Below, piece by piece: positions 8,669-18,702 of a DNA stretch of 40,263 bases. The stretch covers positions 1 to 40,263 of the forward strand of contig SCRF01000038.1 in the NCBI GenBank assembly GCA_004322005.1, read 5' to 3'. Every line of letters starts with the position of its first letter. The stretch's first letter is position 1. Made by a program: the position numbers and the translations under genes. The notes under the pieces were generated by a model that was given only the letters and a program-made list of their open reading frames with translations, was not told where the DNA came from and made no database searches. Source of the DNA: Rhodanobacter sp. Its GTDB lineage: Bacteria > Pseudomonadota > Gammaproteobacteria > Xanthomonadales > Rhodanobacteraceae.

Positions 8669-8876
8669 CAGCCGGAAGCGCACGACCGCGCTTCCGATCG
8701 ACCTGGCGTTTCCGCGGGGGAACACCGAGCCGGCGCGTCGCCGTTCCCACGACGACTGCGGCGGCTTCGTTCGCCCGTGACAGCGCCGGCTCGCCCGCGG
8801 GGGCGAAGGTCATCGGCGCAGCGATCGGGCTGGGCCTCCTTCGTTCCTCTTTGCCCTTTCTGCAAGAGGAATCTCC
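8669..8876 (+). promoter_or_regulatory. metE leader expression platform with Shine-Dalgarno-masking hairpin
   Basis: About 208 nt separate the aptamer from metE. An 8-bp stem GGAAGCGC/GCGCTTCC (8674-8681 with 8688-8695) follows the B12 box without a T-run. Directly before the gene, TTCCTCTT (8844-8851) pairs perfectly with AAGAGGAA (8864-8871). The latter contains the Shine-Dalgarno AGAGGA, 6 nt before ATG 8877. This suggests that translation rather than transcription is controlled. How the aptamer communicates with the distal hairpin is not evident. Confidence 0.6.
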
Positions 8877-11168
8877 ATGTCACTCGTTACTTTTTCAGGC
8901 TTTCCGCGCATCGGCCTCAAGCGCGAACTCAAGCGCGCGCTCGAATCGCACTGGCGCGGCGATACCGGCGCACAGGCCCTGCTCGACACCGCCGGCATGC
9001 TGCGCCGACGGCACTGGCAGCTGGCCGTGGATGCCGGCGCCGATGTGGTGCCGTGCAACGACTTCAGCCTGTATGACCAGGTGCTGGATACCGCCGTGCT
9101 GTTCGACGCGATTCCCGCGCGCTACCGGCCGGTGTTTGCCGAAAGCCCGCTGGACGGCTATTTCGCGATGGCCCGCGGGTACAAGCGCGGCGGTCACGAT
9201 CTGCCCGCGCTGGAAATGACCAAGTGGTTCGACACCAACTACCACTATCTGGTGCCCGAGCTGGAGGCGGGCCAGCGCTTCACGCTGGCCGGCGACAAGC
9301 CGCTGGCCGAATTCCGCGAAGCCCGCGCGCTCGGCCATCGCACCCGGCCGGTGCTGCTCGGCCCGGTGTCGTTCCTGCTGCTTTCCAAGAGCGTGGACGG
9401 CAGCGACCGGCTGGCCCTGCTCGACGCGCTGCTGCCGGCCTACGCGCAACTGCTCGGTGCGCTGGCCGATGCCGGCGCCGACTGGGTGCAGCTGGACGAA
9501 CCGTGCCTGGTACTCGACCTGGACGAGGATGATCGTGCCGCCTACCGTCGCGCCTACGCGGCGCTCGCCGTGGCGCGCCGGCCGCGGCTGCTGCTGGCCA
9601 GCTACTTCGGCGCGCTGGGCGACAACCTCGCGCTGGCCGCCATGCTGCCGGCCGACGGCCTGCACGTGGATCTGGTACGCGCGCCCGACCAGCTCGCTGC
9701 CGTGCTCGACGCGCTGCCGCCCGCGCACGTGCTCAGCGCCGGGGTGGTCGACGGCCGCAACGTCTGGCGCAGCCGCCCCGAACGCGTGCTGCCGCTGCTG
9801 CGCGCCGCGCAGGCGCGTATCGGCGAGGCGCGGCTGTGGCTGGCGCCATCGTGCTCGCTGCAACACGTGCCGATCGATCTGCAAGCGGAGACCGCGCTCG
9901 ATCCGCCGCGCCGCGCCGCGATGGCGTTCGCCCGGCAGAAGCTCGAGGAGCTGCGCGTGTATGCCGATGCGCTGGCCGGCCACACCGAGGCCGAGGCCGC
10001 GCTGGCCGCGCAGCAGGCCGGACTGGATGCCCAGGTCGGCGCGGCCGGCGTGGTCAACGCCGGCATCCGCGCCTGCCTGCGCGCGCTCGGTCCGCAGGCG
10101 GCGCTGCGGCGGTCGGCCTTTGCCAGCCGGCGCGCGACCCAGTCCGCGGCGATGGCGCTGCCGCCATTACCCACCACTACCATCGGCTCGTTTCCGCAGA
10201 CCGACGCGCTGCGCAAGGCGCGTGCCGCGCATCGCGCCGGCCAGCTGGACGACACCGCCTACGACGCGCTGCTGGCGGCCGAGATCGAGCGCGTGGTGCG
10301 CTTCCAGGAGCGCATCGGGCTGGACGTGCTGGTGCATGGCGAGCCCGAGCGCAACGACATGGTGGAATACTTCGGCGAGCAACTGGACGGCTATCTGTTC
10401 ACCAAACTGGGCTGGGTGCAAAGCTACGGCTCGCGTTGCGTCAAGCCGCCGGTGATCTACGGCGACATCGCCCGCCGCGCACCGATGACGGTGCGCTGGT
10501 CGAGCTACGCGCAGTCGCTCACCGACAAGCCGATGAAGGGCATGCTGACCGGTCCGGTGACGATGCTGCAGTGGTCGTTCGTGCGCGACGACCTGCCGCG
10601 CGAAACCGTGTGCCGGCAGATCGCGCTGGCCCTGCGCGACGAGGTGCATGACCTGGAGGCCGCCGGCATCGGCGTGATCCAGATCGACGAACCGGCCTTG
10701 CGCGAGGGCCTGCCGCTGCGCCGCGGCGACTGGCCGGCGTACCTGGCGTGGGCGGTGGAATGTTTCCGCATCGCCGCCGGCGGCGTGCGTGACGCCACCC
10801 AGATCCACACCCACATGTGCTACTCGGAGTTCAACGACATCATCGAGGCGGTGGCGGCGATGGACGCCGACGTGATCTCGATCGAGACCAGCCGCTCGCG
10901 GATGGAACTGCTCGATGCCTTCGTGCGCTTCCGCTACCCCAACGGCATCGGCCCGGGCGTGTACGACATCCACTCGCCACGCGTTCCCGACACGGCGGAG
11001 ATGCTCGGCCTGCTGCACAAGGCGCTCGCGGTACTGCAACCAGAGCAGCTGTGGATCAATCCCGATTGCGGCCTGAAGACCCGCGGCTGGCCCGAGGTGG
11101 AGCAGGCACTGCTGCAGATGGTGGGGGCAGCGCGCGCGCTGCGCAGCGAACTTCAGCTCTGCGCGTGA
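8877..11168 (+). CDS. metE: Cobalamin-independent methionine synthase MetE
   Basis: MetE transfers the methyl group of 5-methyltetrahydropteroyltri-L-glutamate to homocysteine, giving methionine in the cytosol. At 763 residues it is full length. The N-terminal barrel starts [20 protein letters not shown] with [21 protein letters not shown] near residues 103-123. The C-terminal catalytic barrel has [10 protein letters not shown] near residue 434 and [16 protein letters not shown] near residue 600. Zn ligands lie in [11 protein letters not shown] (His and Cys) and in [11 protein letters not shown] (Cys). The start is ATG 8877 with AGAGGA upstream. A cobalamin riboswitch governs the leader; metK follows, so methionine and SAM synthesis are adjacent. 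Confidence 0.97.
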   Translation: MSLVTFSGFPRIGLKRELKRALESHWRGDTGAQALLDTAGMLRRRHWQLAVDAGADVVPCNDFSLYDQVLDTAVLFDAIPARYRPVFAESPLDGYFAMARGYKRGGHDLPALEMTKWFDTNYHYLVPELEAGQRFTLAGDKPLAEFREARALGHRTRPVLLGPVSFLLLSKSVDGSDRLALLDALLPAYAQLLGALADAGADWVQLDEPCLVLDLDEDDRAAYRRAYAALAVARRPRLLLASYFGALGDNLALAAMLPADGLHVDLVRAPDQLAAVLDALPPAHVLSAGVVDGRNVWRSRPERVLPLLRAAQARIGEARLWLAPSCSLQHVPIDLQAETALDPPRRAAMAFARQKLEELRVYADALAGHTEAEAALAAQQAGLDAQVGAAGVVNAGIRACLRALGPQAALRRSAFASRRATQSAAMALPPLPTTTIGSFPQTDALRKARAAHRAGQLDDTAYDALLAAEIERVVRFQERIGLDVLVHGEPERNDMVEYFGEQLDGYLFTKLGWVQSYGSRCVKPPVIYGDIARRAPMTVRWSSYAQSLTDKPMKGMLTGPVTMLQWSFVRDDLPRETVCRQIALALRDEVHDLEAAGIGVIQIDEPALREGLPLRRGDWPAYLAWAVECFRIAAGGVRDATQIHTHMCYSEFNDIIEAVAAMDADVISIETSRSRMELLDAFVRFRYPNGIGPGVYDIHSPRVPDTAEMLGLLHKALAVLQPEQLWINPDCGLKTRGWPEVEQALLQMVGAARALRSELQLCA

Positions 11169-11178
11169 AAGGCGGCAT

Positions 11179-11209
11179 CCCGGTCGCGGCGGCACTGAGC
11201 GCGACCGGG
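11179..11209 (+). terminator. Hairpin after metE (possible terminator)
   Basis: CCCGGTCGCG (11179-11188) pairs perfectly with CGCGACCGGG (11200-11209), 10 nt after the metE stop. No T-run follows, so intrinsic termination is uncertain. The right arm is reused in short imperfect direct repeats (TGCGACCGGGG, TGCGGCCGGG) to about 11231. Confidence 0.45.
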
Positions 11210-11482
11210 GTGCGACCGGGGTGCGGCCGGGTGCGCCGGCAACCGCCCGCGCGCCGCCTCGACGCAGGAAACGCGGGCCACATGGTCCAAAGGGCGGTAT
11301 CGGGGCCCTGGTGAAGCCGACCCGCGCCTGGCCGATGACTCGCCGTGCGCGGGCTGAACGGCCGTCCAAACGGCTGAACCGGCACCCCATCCCACGCGCG
11401 CATGGCTGCAAAAGCGCGGCCGGCGTTGTATCATCCCCGACTTACTGTATCTCTCTATCCGCACGAAAGGATATAAACCGCG
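11210..11482 (+). promoter_or_regulatory. metK upstream region with a short hairpin over the ribosome-binding site
   Basis: This 273-nt stretch has no convincing gene. Near its end TTGTATCAT (about 11426-11434) contains a -10-like TATCAT, then a short leader. TATCC (11456-11460) pairs with GGATA (11469-11473) across an 8-nt loop. The AAAGGA that serves as Shine-Dalgarno (11466-11471) is partly in the loop and partly in the stem, 11 nt before ATG. I could not match it to a known SAM or SAH riboswitch class. Confidence 0.4.
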
Positions 11483-12682
11483 ATGTCCAACCACCTGTTC
11501 ACCTCCGAATCGGTCTCCGAAGGCCATCCGGACAAAGTTGCCGATCAGATTTCCGACGCCGTGCTCGACGCGATCATCGCGCAGGATCCGCGTGCGCGCG
11601 TGGCCTGCGAAACGATGGTGAAGACAGGCGTGGCGATCGTCGCCGGCGAAATCACCACCAGCGCATGGATCGATCTGGAAGCGCTGACCCGCAAGGTCAT
11701 CGTCGACATCGGCTACGACTCCAGCGACGTCGGCTTCGATGGCGCCACCTGCGGCGTGCTGAATCTCATCGGCAAGCAGTCGCCGGACATCAACCAGGGC
11801 GTGGACCGCAAGAACCCGGAGGACCAGGGTGCCGGCGACCAGGGCCTGATGTTCGGCTACGCGACGAACGAGACCAGGGACATGATGCCGGCGGCGATCC
11901 ACTACGCGCACCGCCTGGTCGAGCAGCAGGCCAAGGTACGCAAGAAAAAGAACGCGCCGCTGCCGTGGCTGCGTCCGGACGCCAAGAGCCAGGTCACCCT
12001 GCGCTACGAGAACGACAAGGCGGTGGCGATCGACGCCGTGGTGCTGTCGACCCAGCACGACCCGGACGTCAAGCAGAAGGATCTGATCGAAGCCGTGCGC
12101 GAACATATCCTGAAGCCGGTGCTGCCGGCCAAATGGCTGCACAAGGGCACCAAGTTCCACATCAACCCGACCGGCAAATTCGTGATCGGCGGGCCGGTCG
12201 GCGACTGCGGCCTGACCGGGCGCAAGATCATCGTGGATACCTACGGCGGCTTTGCCCGCCATGGCGGCGGTGCGTTCTCCGGCAAGGATCCGTCCAAGGT
12301 CGATCGTTCGGCCGCCTACGCCGCGCGCTACGTGGCCAAGAACATCGTCGCCGCTGGCATCGCCGACCGCTGCGAGGTGCAGGTGAGCTACGCGATCGGC
12401 GTGGCGCATCCGACCTCGATCTCGGTCACCACCTTCGGCACCGGCAAGATCAGCGACGAAAAGATCGAGAAGCTGATCCGCAAGCATTTCGACCTGCGCC
12501 CGTACGGTATCCTGAAGATGCTCGACCTGATCCACCCGATGTACCAGCAGACCGCCAGCTATGGCCACTTCGGCCGCAGCCCGCAGCAGCTGAAGGACGC
12601 CAACGGCAACACCTTCACTGCGTTCTCGTGGGAGAAGACCGACAAGGCCGAGGCGCTGCGCGCCGACGCCCGGATCAAGTAG
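11483..12682 (+). CDS. metK: S-adenosylmethionine synthase
   Basis: MetK joins methionine and ATP to make SAM, releasing phosphate and pyrophosphate. The 399-residue protein matches the family from end to end. It has [23 protein letters not shown] near residues 8-30, [16 protein letters not shown] near 50-65, [16 protein letters not shown] near 118-133 and the P-loop-like [25 protein letters not shown] near 254-278. [19 protein letters not shown] follows near 303. The frame is open further upstream in another register, but ATG 11483 begins at the conserved [14 protein letters not shown]. It follows metE on the same strand. Confidence 0.97.
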   Translation: MSNHLFTSESVSEGHPDKVADQISDAVLDAIIAQDPRARVACETMVKTGVAIVAGEITTSAWIDLEALTRKVIVDIGYDSSDVGFDGATCGVLNLIGKQSPDINQGVDRKNPEDQGAGDQGLMFGYATNETRDMMPAAIHYAHRLVEQQAKVRKKKNAPLPWLRPDAKSQVTLRYENDKAVAIDAVVLSTQHDPDVKQKDLIEAVREHILKPVLPAKWLHKGTKFHINPTGKFVIGGPVGDCGLTGRKIIVDTYGGFARHGGGAFSGKDPSKVDRSAAYAARYVAKNIVAAGIADRCEVQVSYAIGVAHPTSISVTTFGTGKISDEKIEKLIRKHFDLRPYGILKMLDLIHPMYQQTASYGHFGRSPQQLKDANGNTFTAFSWEKTDKAEALRADARIK

Positions 12683-12698
12683 GCGACACGCTCGACCC

Positions 12699-12724
12699 GA
12701 AGCCGCGGAAACGCGGCTTCTTCA
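12699..12724 (+). terminator. Rho-independent-like terminator after metK
   Basis: GAAGCCGCG (12699-12707) and CGCGGCTTC (12712-12720) form a 9-bp stem closed by a GAAA tetraloop, followed by a short TTC. A second small stem CCGGGC/GCCCGG (about 12727-12744) lies between metK and the convergent aldolase gene and could terminate the opposite strand. Confidence 0.65.
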
Positions 12725-12822
12725 TGCCGGGCGGCAGTGCCCGGCTTCACGATGATCGGCACCCCTGCCTGCGGCAAGCCTTCGCGCCGCCGGGGCGACG
12801 TGGAGACTCGCTCCGGCGGGGA

Positions 12823-13827
12823 TCAGCCGTTCCACTGCCCCAGCGCGGCCAGGCCATTGTCCCGCGCACGGGCATGCACGGTCTTCTGCGCTTCGGCGTA
12901 GTTCGCCTTCATGTCCTTCGCCCACAGCTTCAGTGCCGCCTGCTGCATGGCCCGGCCATAGGAGAACGACAGCGGCCACGGATGCGGCCCGATGCGGTTC
13001 ATCGCGTTCAGATGCGCAGTGGACTGCTCGTCGGTCTGCCCACCGGAGAGAAACACGATGCCCGGCAGCGCGGCCGGCACGGTGCTCTTGAGCACGCGCA
13101 CGGTGGCTTCGGCCACTTCCTCGACGTCCACCTGCTCGTCGCAATCCTTGCCGGGGATGACCATGCTGACCTTGAGGATGGTGCCTTCGAGCATCACGTT
13201 CTGCTCGTACAGCGCGTTGAACAGGCTGCGCAGCACGGCCTCGTGCACCTCGTAGCTGACCTCGATGCTGTGGTCGCCGTCCATGATCACCTCAGGCTCG
13301 ACCATCGGCACGATACCCGCTTCCTGGCACAGCGCTGCATAACGCGCGAGCACGTGGCAGTTCGCCTCGATCGCGGTGGAACTGGGGTTGTCCTCGCTGA
13401 TGTTGATCACCGCACGCCACTTGGCGAACTGCGCGCCGAGCCTGGCGTATTCCTGCAGCCGCTCGCGCAGACCGTCGAGCCCCTCGGTGACGACATCGCC
13501 GGGAAAACCGGCCAGCGGCTGCGGTCCCTTGTCGACCTTGATGCCGGGGATGATGCCGGCCTTCTTCATGATCTGGGTGAACGGCACGCCGCCCTGGGTC
13601 GACTGCCGGATCGTCTCGTCGTACAGGATCGCGCCGGAGATGTGCTCGTTCAGGCCCGGCGTGGTCAGCAGCAACTCGCGGTAGGCGCGACGGTTCTCCT
13701 CGGTGTTCTCGATGCCGACGGCCTCGAAGCGTTTCCTGATCGTGTTGGTCGACTCGTCGATGGCGATGATGCCCTTGCCGGGCGCGACCATCGCCAGGGC
13801 GACGCTTTCGAGATCTTCAATACTCAT
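12823..13827 (-). CDS. fba: Class I fructose-bisphosphate aldolase
   Basis: This Schiff-base aldolase reversibly cleaves fructose 1,6-bisphosphate into dihydroxyacetone phosphate and glyceraldehyde 3-phosphate. The 334-residue sequence is of the animal/plant-like class I type rather than the DhnA type. It shows APGKGIIAIDESTNTIRKRF near residues 15-34, KVDKGPQPLAGFPGD near 97-111, VEPEVIMDGDHSIEVS near 174-189, the catalytic-Lys segment EGTILKVSMVIPG near 210-222 and FLSGGQTDEQSTAHLNAMN near 255-273. ATG 13827 (MSIEDLESVAL) has CGGAGT 7 nt upstream; 18 further in-frame codons are not family-like. It is convergent with metK. Confidence 0.93.
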   Translation of the reverse strand: MSIEDLESVALAMVAPGKGIIAIDESTNTIRKRFEAVGIENTEENRRAYRELLLTTPGLNEHISGAILYDETIRQSTQGGVPFTQIMKKAGIIPGIKVDKGPQPLAGFPGDVVTEGLDGLRERLQEYARLGAQFAKWRAVINISEDNPSSTAIEANCHVLARYAALCQEAGIVPMVEPEVIMDGDHSIEVSYEVHEAVLRSLFNALYEQNVMLEGTILKVSMVIPGKDCDEQVDVEEVAEATVRVLKSTVPAALPGIVFLSGGQTDEQSTAHLNAMNRIGPHPWPLSFSYGRAMQQAALKLWAKDMKANYAEAQKTVHARARDNGLAALGQWNG

Positions 13828-13912
13828 GACGACTCCGGGTAGCAAGGGCGAGGTCCGCCCACACCAAGGTTGAGGCCGCATCGATACGGAAGCGGCATGG
13901 TTGAAAAAGGGA

Positions 13913-13918
13913 ATTATA
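13913..13918 (-). promoter_or_regulatory. -10 box (TATAAT) upstream of the aldolase gene
   Basis: The minus strand has a perfect TATAAT at 13918-13913, about 85 nt before the aldolase start, in a locally A/T-rich patch. A -35 box at 16-18 nt spacing is not recognisable. Confidence 0.4.
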
Positions 13919-13959
13919 GGCCAATTGGCGGCGTGGACGTTCCGCCCGCAAGGCCCCTG

Positions 13960-14400
13960 CTACGGGCCGTAGCCGGGCAACTTGCAGGCATCGAGCAGAT
14001 GCTGGCGCTGCGCCTTGTCCGTCGGCGCGTTGAACGGCACGACATAATAGGTCGCCACCGGCTCGCCCACGCGGTTGGTGAGCGACGGCCCGTAGCGGAA
14101 ATGGGATACCGCACTGACCGCCATCGGACCCAGGTCGCTCTTGGGCACCAGCTTGACCAGCGCCACGTTCATCGGCACGCCATCGGAACCGACCGTGTAG
14201 GTCACCGCCGCGCAGCCGGGCTTGTCCAGGTTGAATCCGCTGTTGGGCGCGTCCAGCTTGATCGAGGTATTGAGCAGGATCCAGTAACGATAAAGATCCT
14301 GCGGGTCGACCCTGCGGGTCTGCGCCATCGCCGGGGCGACGCAGCCCAGTGCGAGCACGAACAGCAACCCCAGGCGGAACGGGTGAAATGACGACTTCAT
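13960..14400 (-). CDS. Small secreted TonB-C-terminal-domain-like protein
   Basis: A 146-residue protein with a Sec signal peptide (MKSSFHPFRLGLLFVLALGCVAPAMAQ, probable cleavage after AMA or AQ). The mature part resembles the TonB C-terminal fold. GCAAVTYTVGSDGVPMNVALVKLVPKSDLG near residues 63-92 fits the family pattern of a variable strand followed by G-x-P-x-N-x-x-x-x, and AVSHFRYGPSL fits the following Ala-rich helix and strand. It lacks the transmembrane anchor and Pro-rich linker of a true TonB, so it is likely a free periplasmic protein. The strong Shine-Dalgarno AGGAGGT precedes ATG 14400. It lies between pyk and the aldolase gene on the same strand. Its function is unknown. Confidence 0.75.
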   Translation of the reverse strand: MKSSFHPFRLGLLFVLALGCVAPAMAQTRRVDPQDLYRYWILLNTSIKLDAPNSGFNLDKPGCAAVTYTVGSDGVPMNVALVKLVPKSDLGPMAVSAVSHFRYGPSLTNRVGEPVATYYVVPFNAPTDKAQRQHLLDACKLPGYGP

Positions 14401-14506
14401 GGCAACCTCCTGTGCAAGACGCGGCTCACATCCTGACACAGTGTAGCCGCCCCGGCGTTCGCCGGCGGCAAGCGCGACGGCCCGCCGCACAACCTGCCAT
14501 CAGCCA

Positions 14507-15976
14507 TCAGAGATCGCGCAGGCTCTCGACCATGCCGTCGGTACCGACCGAAAGCAGCTTCAGCGTGTTGGTGCCGCCGCCGCGACCGACGTGGTCGCCG
14601 TGGGTGAGCACCACACGGTCGCCCTCACTCAGCCGCCCCTGCGCGAACAACTGCTGTACCGCCGCACGCGCCGTGGCCGCCGAATTCTGCCCTTGATGGG
14701 CAAATGCCACCGGATGCACATCGCGCAGCATCAGCATGCGCCGACGCGCATCGGCCAGTGGCGACAGCGCATAGATCGGCACCGCCGTGCGATAGCGCGA
14801 CAGCCATTGCGCGGTAGCGCCGGACTCGGTCAGCGCCACGATGGCGCGCACCCCCAGCTCGCCAGCCAGCAGCATCGAGGCGAGTGCGATCGCCTGGTCG
14901 GTGCGATCGAGCCGGTGCCTGGCCTTGTCCAGGTCCTCCTTCGGCTCGAACTGGCGTTCGGCGCCGAGACAGATACGGCGCATCGCCGCCACCGCCTTGT
15001 CCGGATGATCGCCGGCGGCGGTTTCCTCCGACAGCATCACCGCATCGGTACCGTCGATCACGGCGTTGGCCACGTCGAGCACCTCGGCGCGGGTCGGAAT
15101 CGGCGAACGCACCATCGACTGCAGCATCTGCGTGGCGGTGATCACCGCGCGGTTGCGTTGCAGCGATTCGCGGATGATCTTCTTCTGCAGGCCGGGCAGT
15201 TCGGCATCGCCGATCTCGACGCCCAGGTCGCCGCGCGCGACCATCACCACGTCGGAGGCGTCGATGATCTCGCCCAGCACCGGGATCGCATCGGCGCGCT
15301 CGATCTTGGCCACCAGCGAGGCATTGCCGCCGGCCTCGTGCAGCAACCGGCGCGCCTGATGCATGTCCTCGGCTGAACGCACGAACGACACCGCCAGGAA
15401 ATCCGCGCCGATCTCGGCGGCCAGCCTGATGTCGGCCTTGTCCTTGTCCGACAACGCCGTCACCGAAAGCCCACCGCCCTGCCGGTTGAGACCCTTGCGA
15501 TTGGACAGCCTGCCGCCGATCAGTACCTGGCAGCGCACTTCGGCGCCGACCACTTCCCGCACCGTCAATGCCACCAGCCCGTCGTCGAGCAACAGCACAT
15601 CGCCGGCATGCACGTCCTGCGGCAAGCCGTAATAGCTGACGCCGACCCGCTGCACGTCGCCCGGCGGCGCGTCGGGACGGCAATCGAGCACGAAATGGTC
15701 GCCTTCGGCCAGCTGCACCGGCCCGTTCGCGAATGTCTCGATGCGGATCTTCGGCCCTTGCAGATCGGCCAGCACGCCGACCTCGCGCCCGGCCTCCGCC
15801 GCTGCCGCCCGCACCGCAACGGCACGTGCGCGATGGTCATCCGGCTGGCCATGCGACAGGTTCAGGCGAACCACGTCGACGCCCTCGGCAATCAGCTTGG
15901 CGAGCATGCCCGGCGCATCGGTGGCGGGGCCCAGGGTGGCAACGATCTTGGTGCGGCGAAGAGTGGTTTCAGTCAT
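14507..15976 (-). CDS. pyk: Pyruvate kinase
   Basis: Pyruvate kinase converts phosphoenolpyruvate and ADP to pyruvate and ATP. The 489-residue protein is full length. It has RRTKIVATLGPATDAPGML near residues 6-24, VVRLNLSHGQPDDH near 34-47, and the B domain with GDVLLLDDGLV. Then come DFLAVSFVRSAEDM near 200, MVARGDLGVEIG near 245, TATQMLQSM near 280 and TDAVMLSEETAAGDHP near 305. The C-terminal effector domain ends VGTDGMVESLRDL. ATG 15976 starts at MTETTLRRTKI. No Shine-Dalgarno is visible, and a TAACCT -10-like box ends 7 nt upstream, so a leaderless mRNA is possible. It forms part of a glycolytic neighbourhood with aldolase and GAPDH. Confidence 0.95.
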   Translation of the reverse strand: MTETTLRRTKIVATLGPATDAPGMLAKLIAEGVDVVRLNLSHGQPDDHRARAVAVRAAAAEAGREVGVLADLQGPKIRIETFANGPVQLAEGDHFVLDCRPDAPPGDVQRVGVSYYGLPQDVHAGDVLLLDDGLVALTVREVVGAEVRCQVLIGGRLSNRKGLNRQGGGLSVTALSDKDKADIRLAAEIGADFLAVSFVRSAEDMHQARRLLHEAGGNASLVAKIERADAIPVLGEIIDASDVVMVARGDLGVEIGDAELPGLQKKIIRESLQRNRAVITATQMLQSMVRSPIPTRAEVLDVANAVIDGTDAVMLSEETAAGDHPDKAVAAMRRICLGAERQFEPKEDLDKARHRLDRTDQAIALASMLLAGELGVRAIVALTESGATAQWLSRYRTAVPIYALSPLADARRRMLMLRDVHPVAFAHQGQNSAATARAAVQQLFAQGRLSEGDRVVLTHGDHVGRGGGTNTLKLLSVGTDGMVESLRDL

Positions 15977-16162
15977 GCCGTTCAGGTTAGCAGATGCGGG
16001 CAATCTGACCAGCATCTGCAAACGTATGCAGCATGCACCGTTCTTGCAATCGGGCGGCCATGCGGGTCAGCAGCGCCGACCGGCCGGCCCCGGAACCTGC
16101 CCCCGCGTCGATCGTCGGGTCGCGAACCCGTCGGCGGAATCACGCGCCGGGGAACCGGCGCA

Positions 16163-16972
16163 TCACCGACCCAGCGCCGTGTTCAATATCTGGGCCAGCC
16201 GTCGAGCGGCCTGGCGCAGACGCAGTTCGGCCAGCGGCAACTCGGCATCGACATAGGCCTGGCCGATCCGGTGGCCGGGCGGATAGAAACCGGGTTCCGC
16301 GGTGATCCGGCAGGACTCCTCCGCCCACTGCGCATAGGGGTTGTCGAATGGCGCGGCCGCGGGCGGCAACGGCACCGGGCCACGCGCCGCGAGCGCCTTC
16401 GCATAGGCCTGCCAGTCGAGGCCGCGGGTATCGAGCAGCCCCGAATCCCAGACCCGATGCAGGTTGCTGCCCTTGCCGTCGATCTGCACCTGAAAGGTGT
16501 TGCCGCCGCGGTCGTCGCGGTAGCCGGCGTGCAGCGGCTGATGGACGTCGGCCACCAGATGCACCACGAATTTCAACGCTTCGCGACGCGCCGCCGGCGG
16601 CTGCGCGGGGTCGCCCAGCACGGCAACGTAATGCTGCAGGCCGGCAACCACGCAAAGGCCATCCCGGCAATCGCGCGGCGGCTGGTAATCGCAACCGCTG
16701 TCGTGGAAGTTGATGTAATGCAGGCGCCGTGTCTGCTTCCACAACGCTTCTTGCGCCGGATCGTCCCGGAGCTGGTCCGGCCAGTTGGCGATGTCGGCCA
16801 GTGCGCGCGTGTGATCGGCCGCCAGCAGGCGCTCCACCTGCGCCTCGGCGGCCGGGTTCAATTGCCGCTGCGCCAGCGCCGCCACCACCCGGTGGCCGAG
16901 CGGCCCCCACGCCTGCGCGGGCGCCATGACCAGGCAGGCAAGCAAGGCGGCGAGGCGGCGCGTGACAGACAT
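16163..16972 (-). CDS. S1/P1-family zinc-dependent nuclease (secreted)
   Basis: A 269-residue exported nuclease of the S1/P1 family, which cuts single-stranded nucleic acids with a three-zinc site. After the signal peptide (MSVTRRLAALLACLVMAPAQA) the mature protein would begin WGPLGHRVV, providing the N-terminal Trp and His that bind zinc. Further ligands are in ADIANWPDQLR (Asp), LHYINFHD (His), KFVVHLVADVHQPLHAG (His, Asp, His) and DDRGGNTF. The NLHRVWDSGLL motif follows. The start at 16972 is chosen for the signal peptide; 36 upstream in-frame residues look non-coding. It diverges from gap. Confidence 0.92.
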   Translation of the reverse strand: MSVTRRLAALLACLVMAPAQAWGPLGHRVVAALAQRQLNPAAEAQVERLLAADHTRALADIANWPDQLRDDPAQEALWKQTRRLHYINFHDSGCDYQPPRDCRDGLCVVAGLQHYVAVLGDPAQPPAARREALKFVVHLVADVHQPLHAGYRDDRGGNTFQVQIDGKGSNLHRVWDSGLLDTRGLDWQAYAKALAARGPVPLPPAAAPFDNPYAQWAEESCRITAEPGFYPPGHRIGQAYVDAELPLAELRLRQAARRLAQILNTALGR

Positions 16973-17032
16973 CGCGAATGATCCGGCAGGTAGGTTCGCG
17001 AGTCTGCCACAGCCATCACTGCAGCGTGATGA

Positions 17033-18190
<1,158 letters not shown>

Positions 18191-18229
18191 AACGCCTGCC
18201 CGGAAAGCAACGCCTGGCTGGAAAGCATG

Positions 18230-18267
18230 AGCCCGCGCCGACGAGATTCGGCGCGGGCTTTTTCATT
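18230..18267 (+). terminator. Rho-independent terminator of gap
   Basis: AGCCCGCGCCGA (18230-18241) and TCGGCGCGGGCT (18248-18259) form a perfect 12-bp stem with a 6-nt loop, followed by TTTTTCATTT. This is the clearest intrinsic terminator in the window. Confidence 0.92.
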
Positions 18268-18702
18268 TCCAGCGAGCGCTTCGGTTTTTTTGCCACAGGA
18301 TCTCGTCGCTGGCCGGATCGAGCTATGGCGGGAAACCTGCCTGGAAGAACTCGACGGGGACCATCCTGCGACATTTTGTCCGGCCGCCCATTTGAACGAC
18401 GCGTCACCCGGTGAAACAGGCAAAACCGGCCAATGCCGACGCCCTCCCGCAAGCTCGCCGTCGATGCGCGAACCCCATGCAGTACGGGCGTTTCACGGCA
18501 TTGCCTGCCCGCAGGCGCCGCACGCCGCCGAAGCATGACGTCTCCAGTGGCGTGCAACCCGCCCGGTTCGTCCGAACCTGTATCGACGACAACGAGCAGG
18601 CACCTCTTGATCAAGATCAAGGCCAGCCGCAGCGATGCTGCGCAGAATTCGTCACAGGTTCCACGATCACACCCACTTACTCATCCACCGGAGAATCAGA
18701 TC
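18268..18702. other. Intergenic region upstream of azurin
   Basis: About 435 nt with no convincing gene on either strand; the open frames have no recognisable protein signature. The only clear element is the FNR/ANR box at 18607-18620. A CAGAAT at 18643-18648 lies where the -10 box of a class II FNR promoter would fall, predicting transcription from about 18655. Confidence 0.55.
18607..18620 (+). promoter_or_regulatory. Perfect FNR/ANR box upstream of azurin
   Basis: TTGATCAAGATCAA matches the FNR/ANR/DNR consensus TTGAT-N4-ATCAA at all ten defined positions. Its centre (18613.5) is about 41.5 nt before the start site predicted from CAGAAT, the classic class II activator spacing. Azurin control by ANR is known in Pseudomonas aeruginosa. 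Confidence 0.82.

Noticed and set aside
11210-11482. SAM or SAH riboswitch before metK
   Set aside because: I could not find the conserved cores of SAM-I, SAM-II, SAM/SAH or SAH classes; only a small hairpin at the ribosome-binding site is supported.
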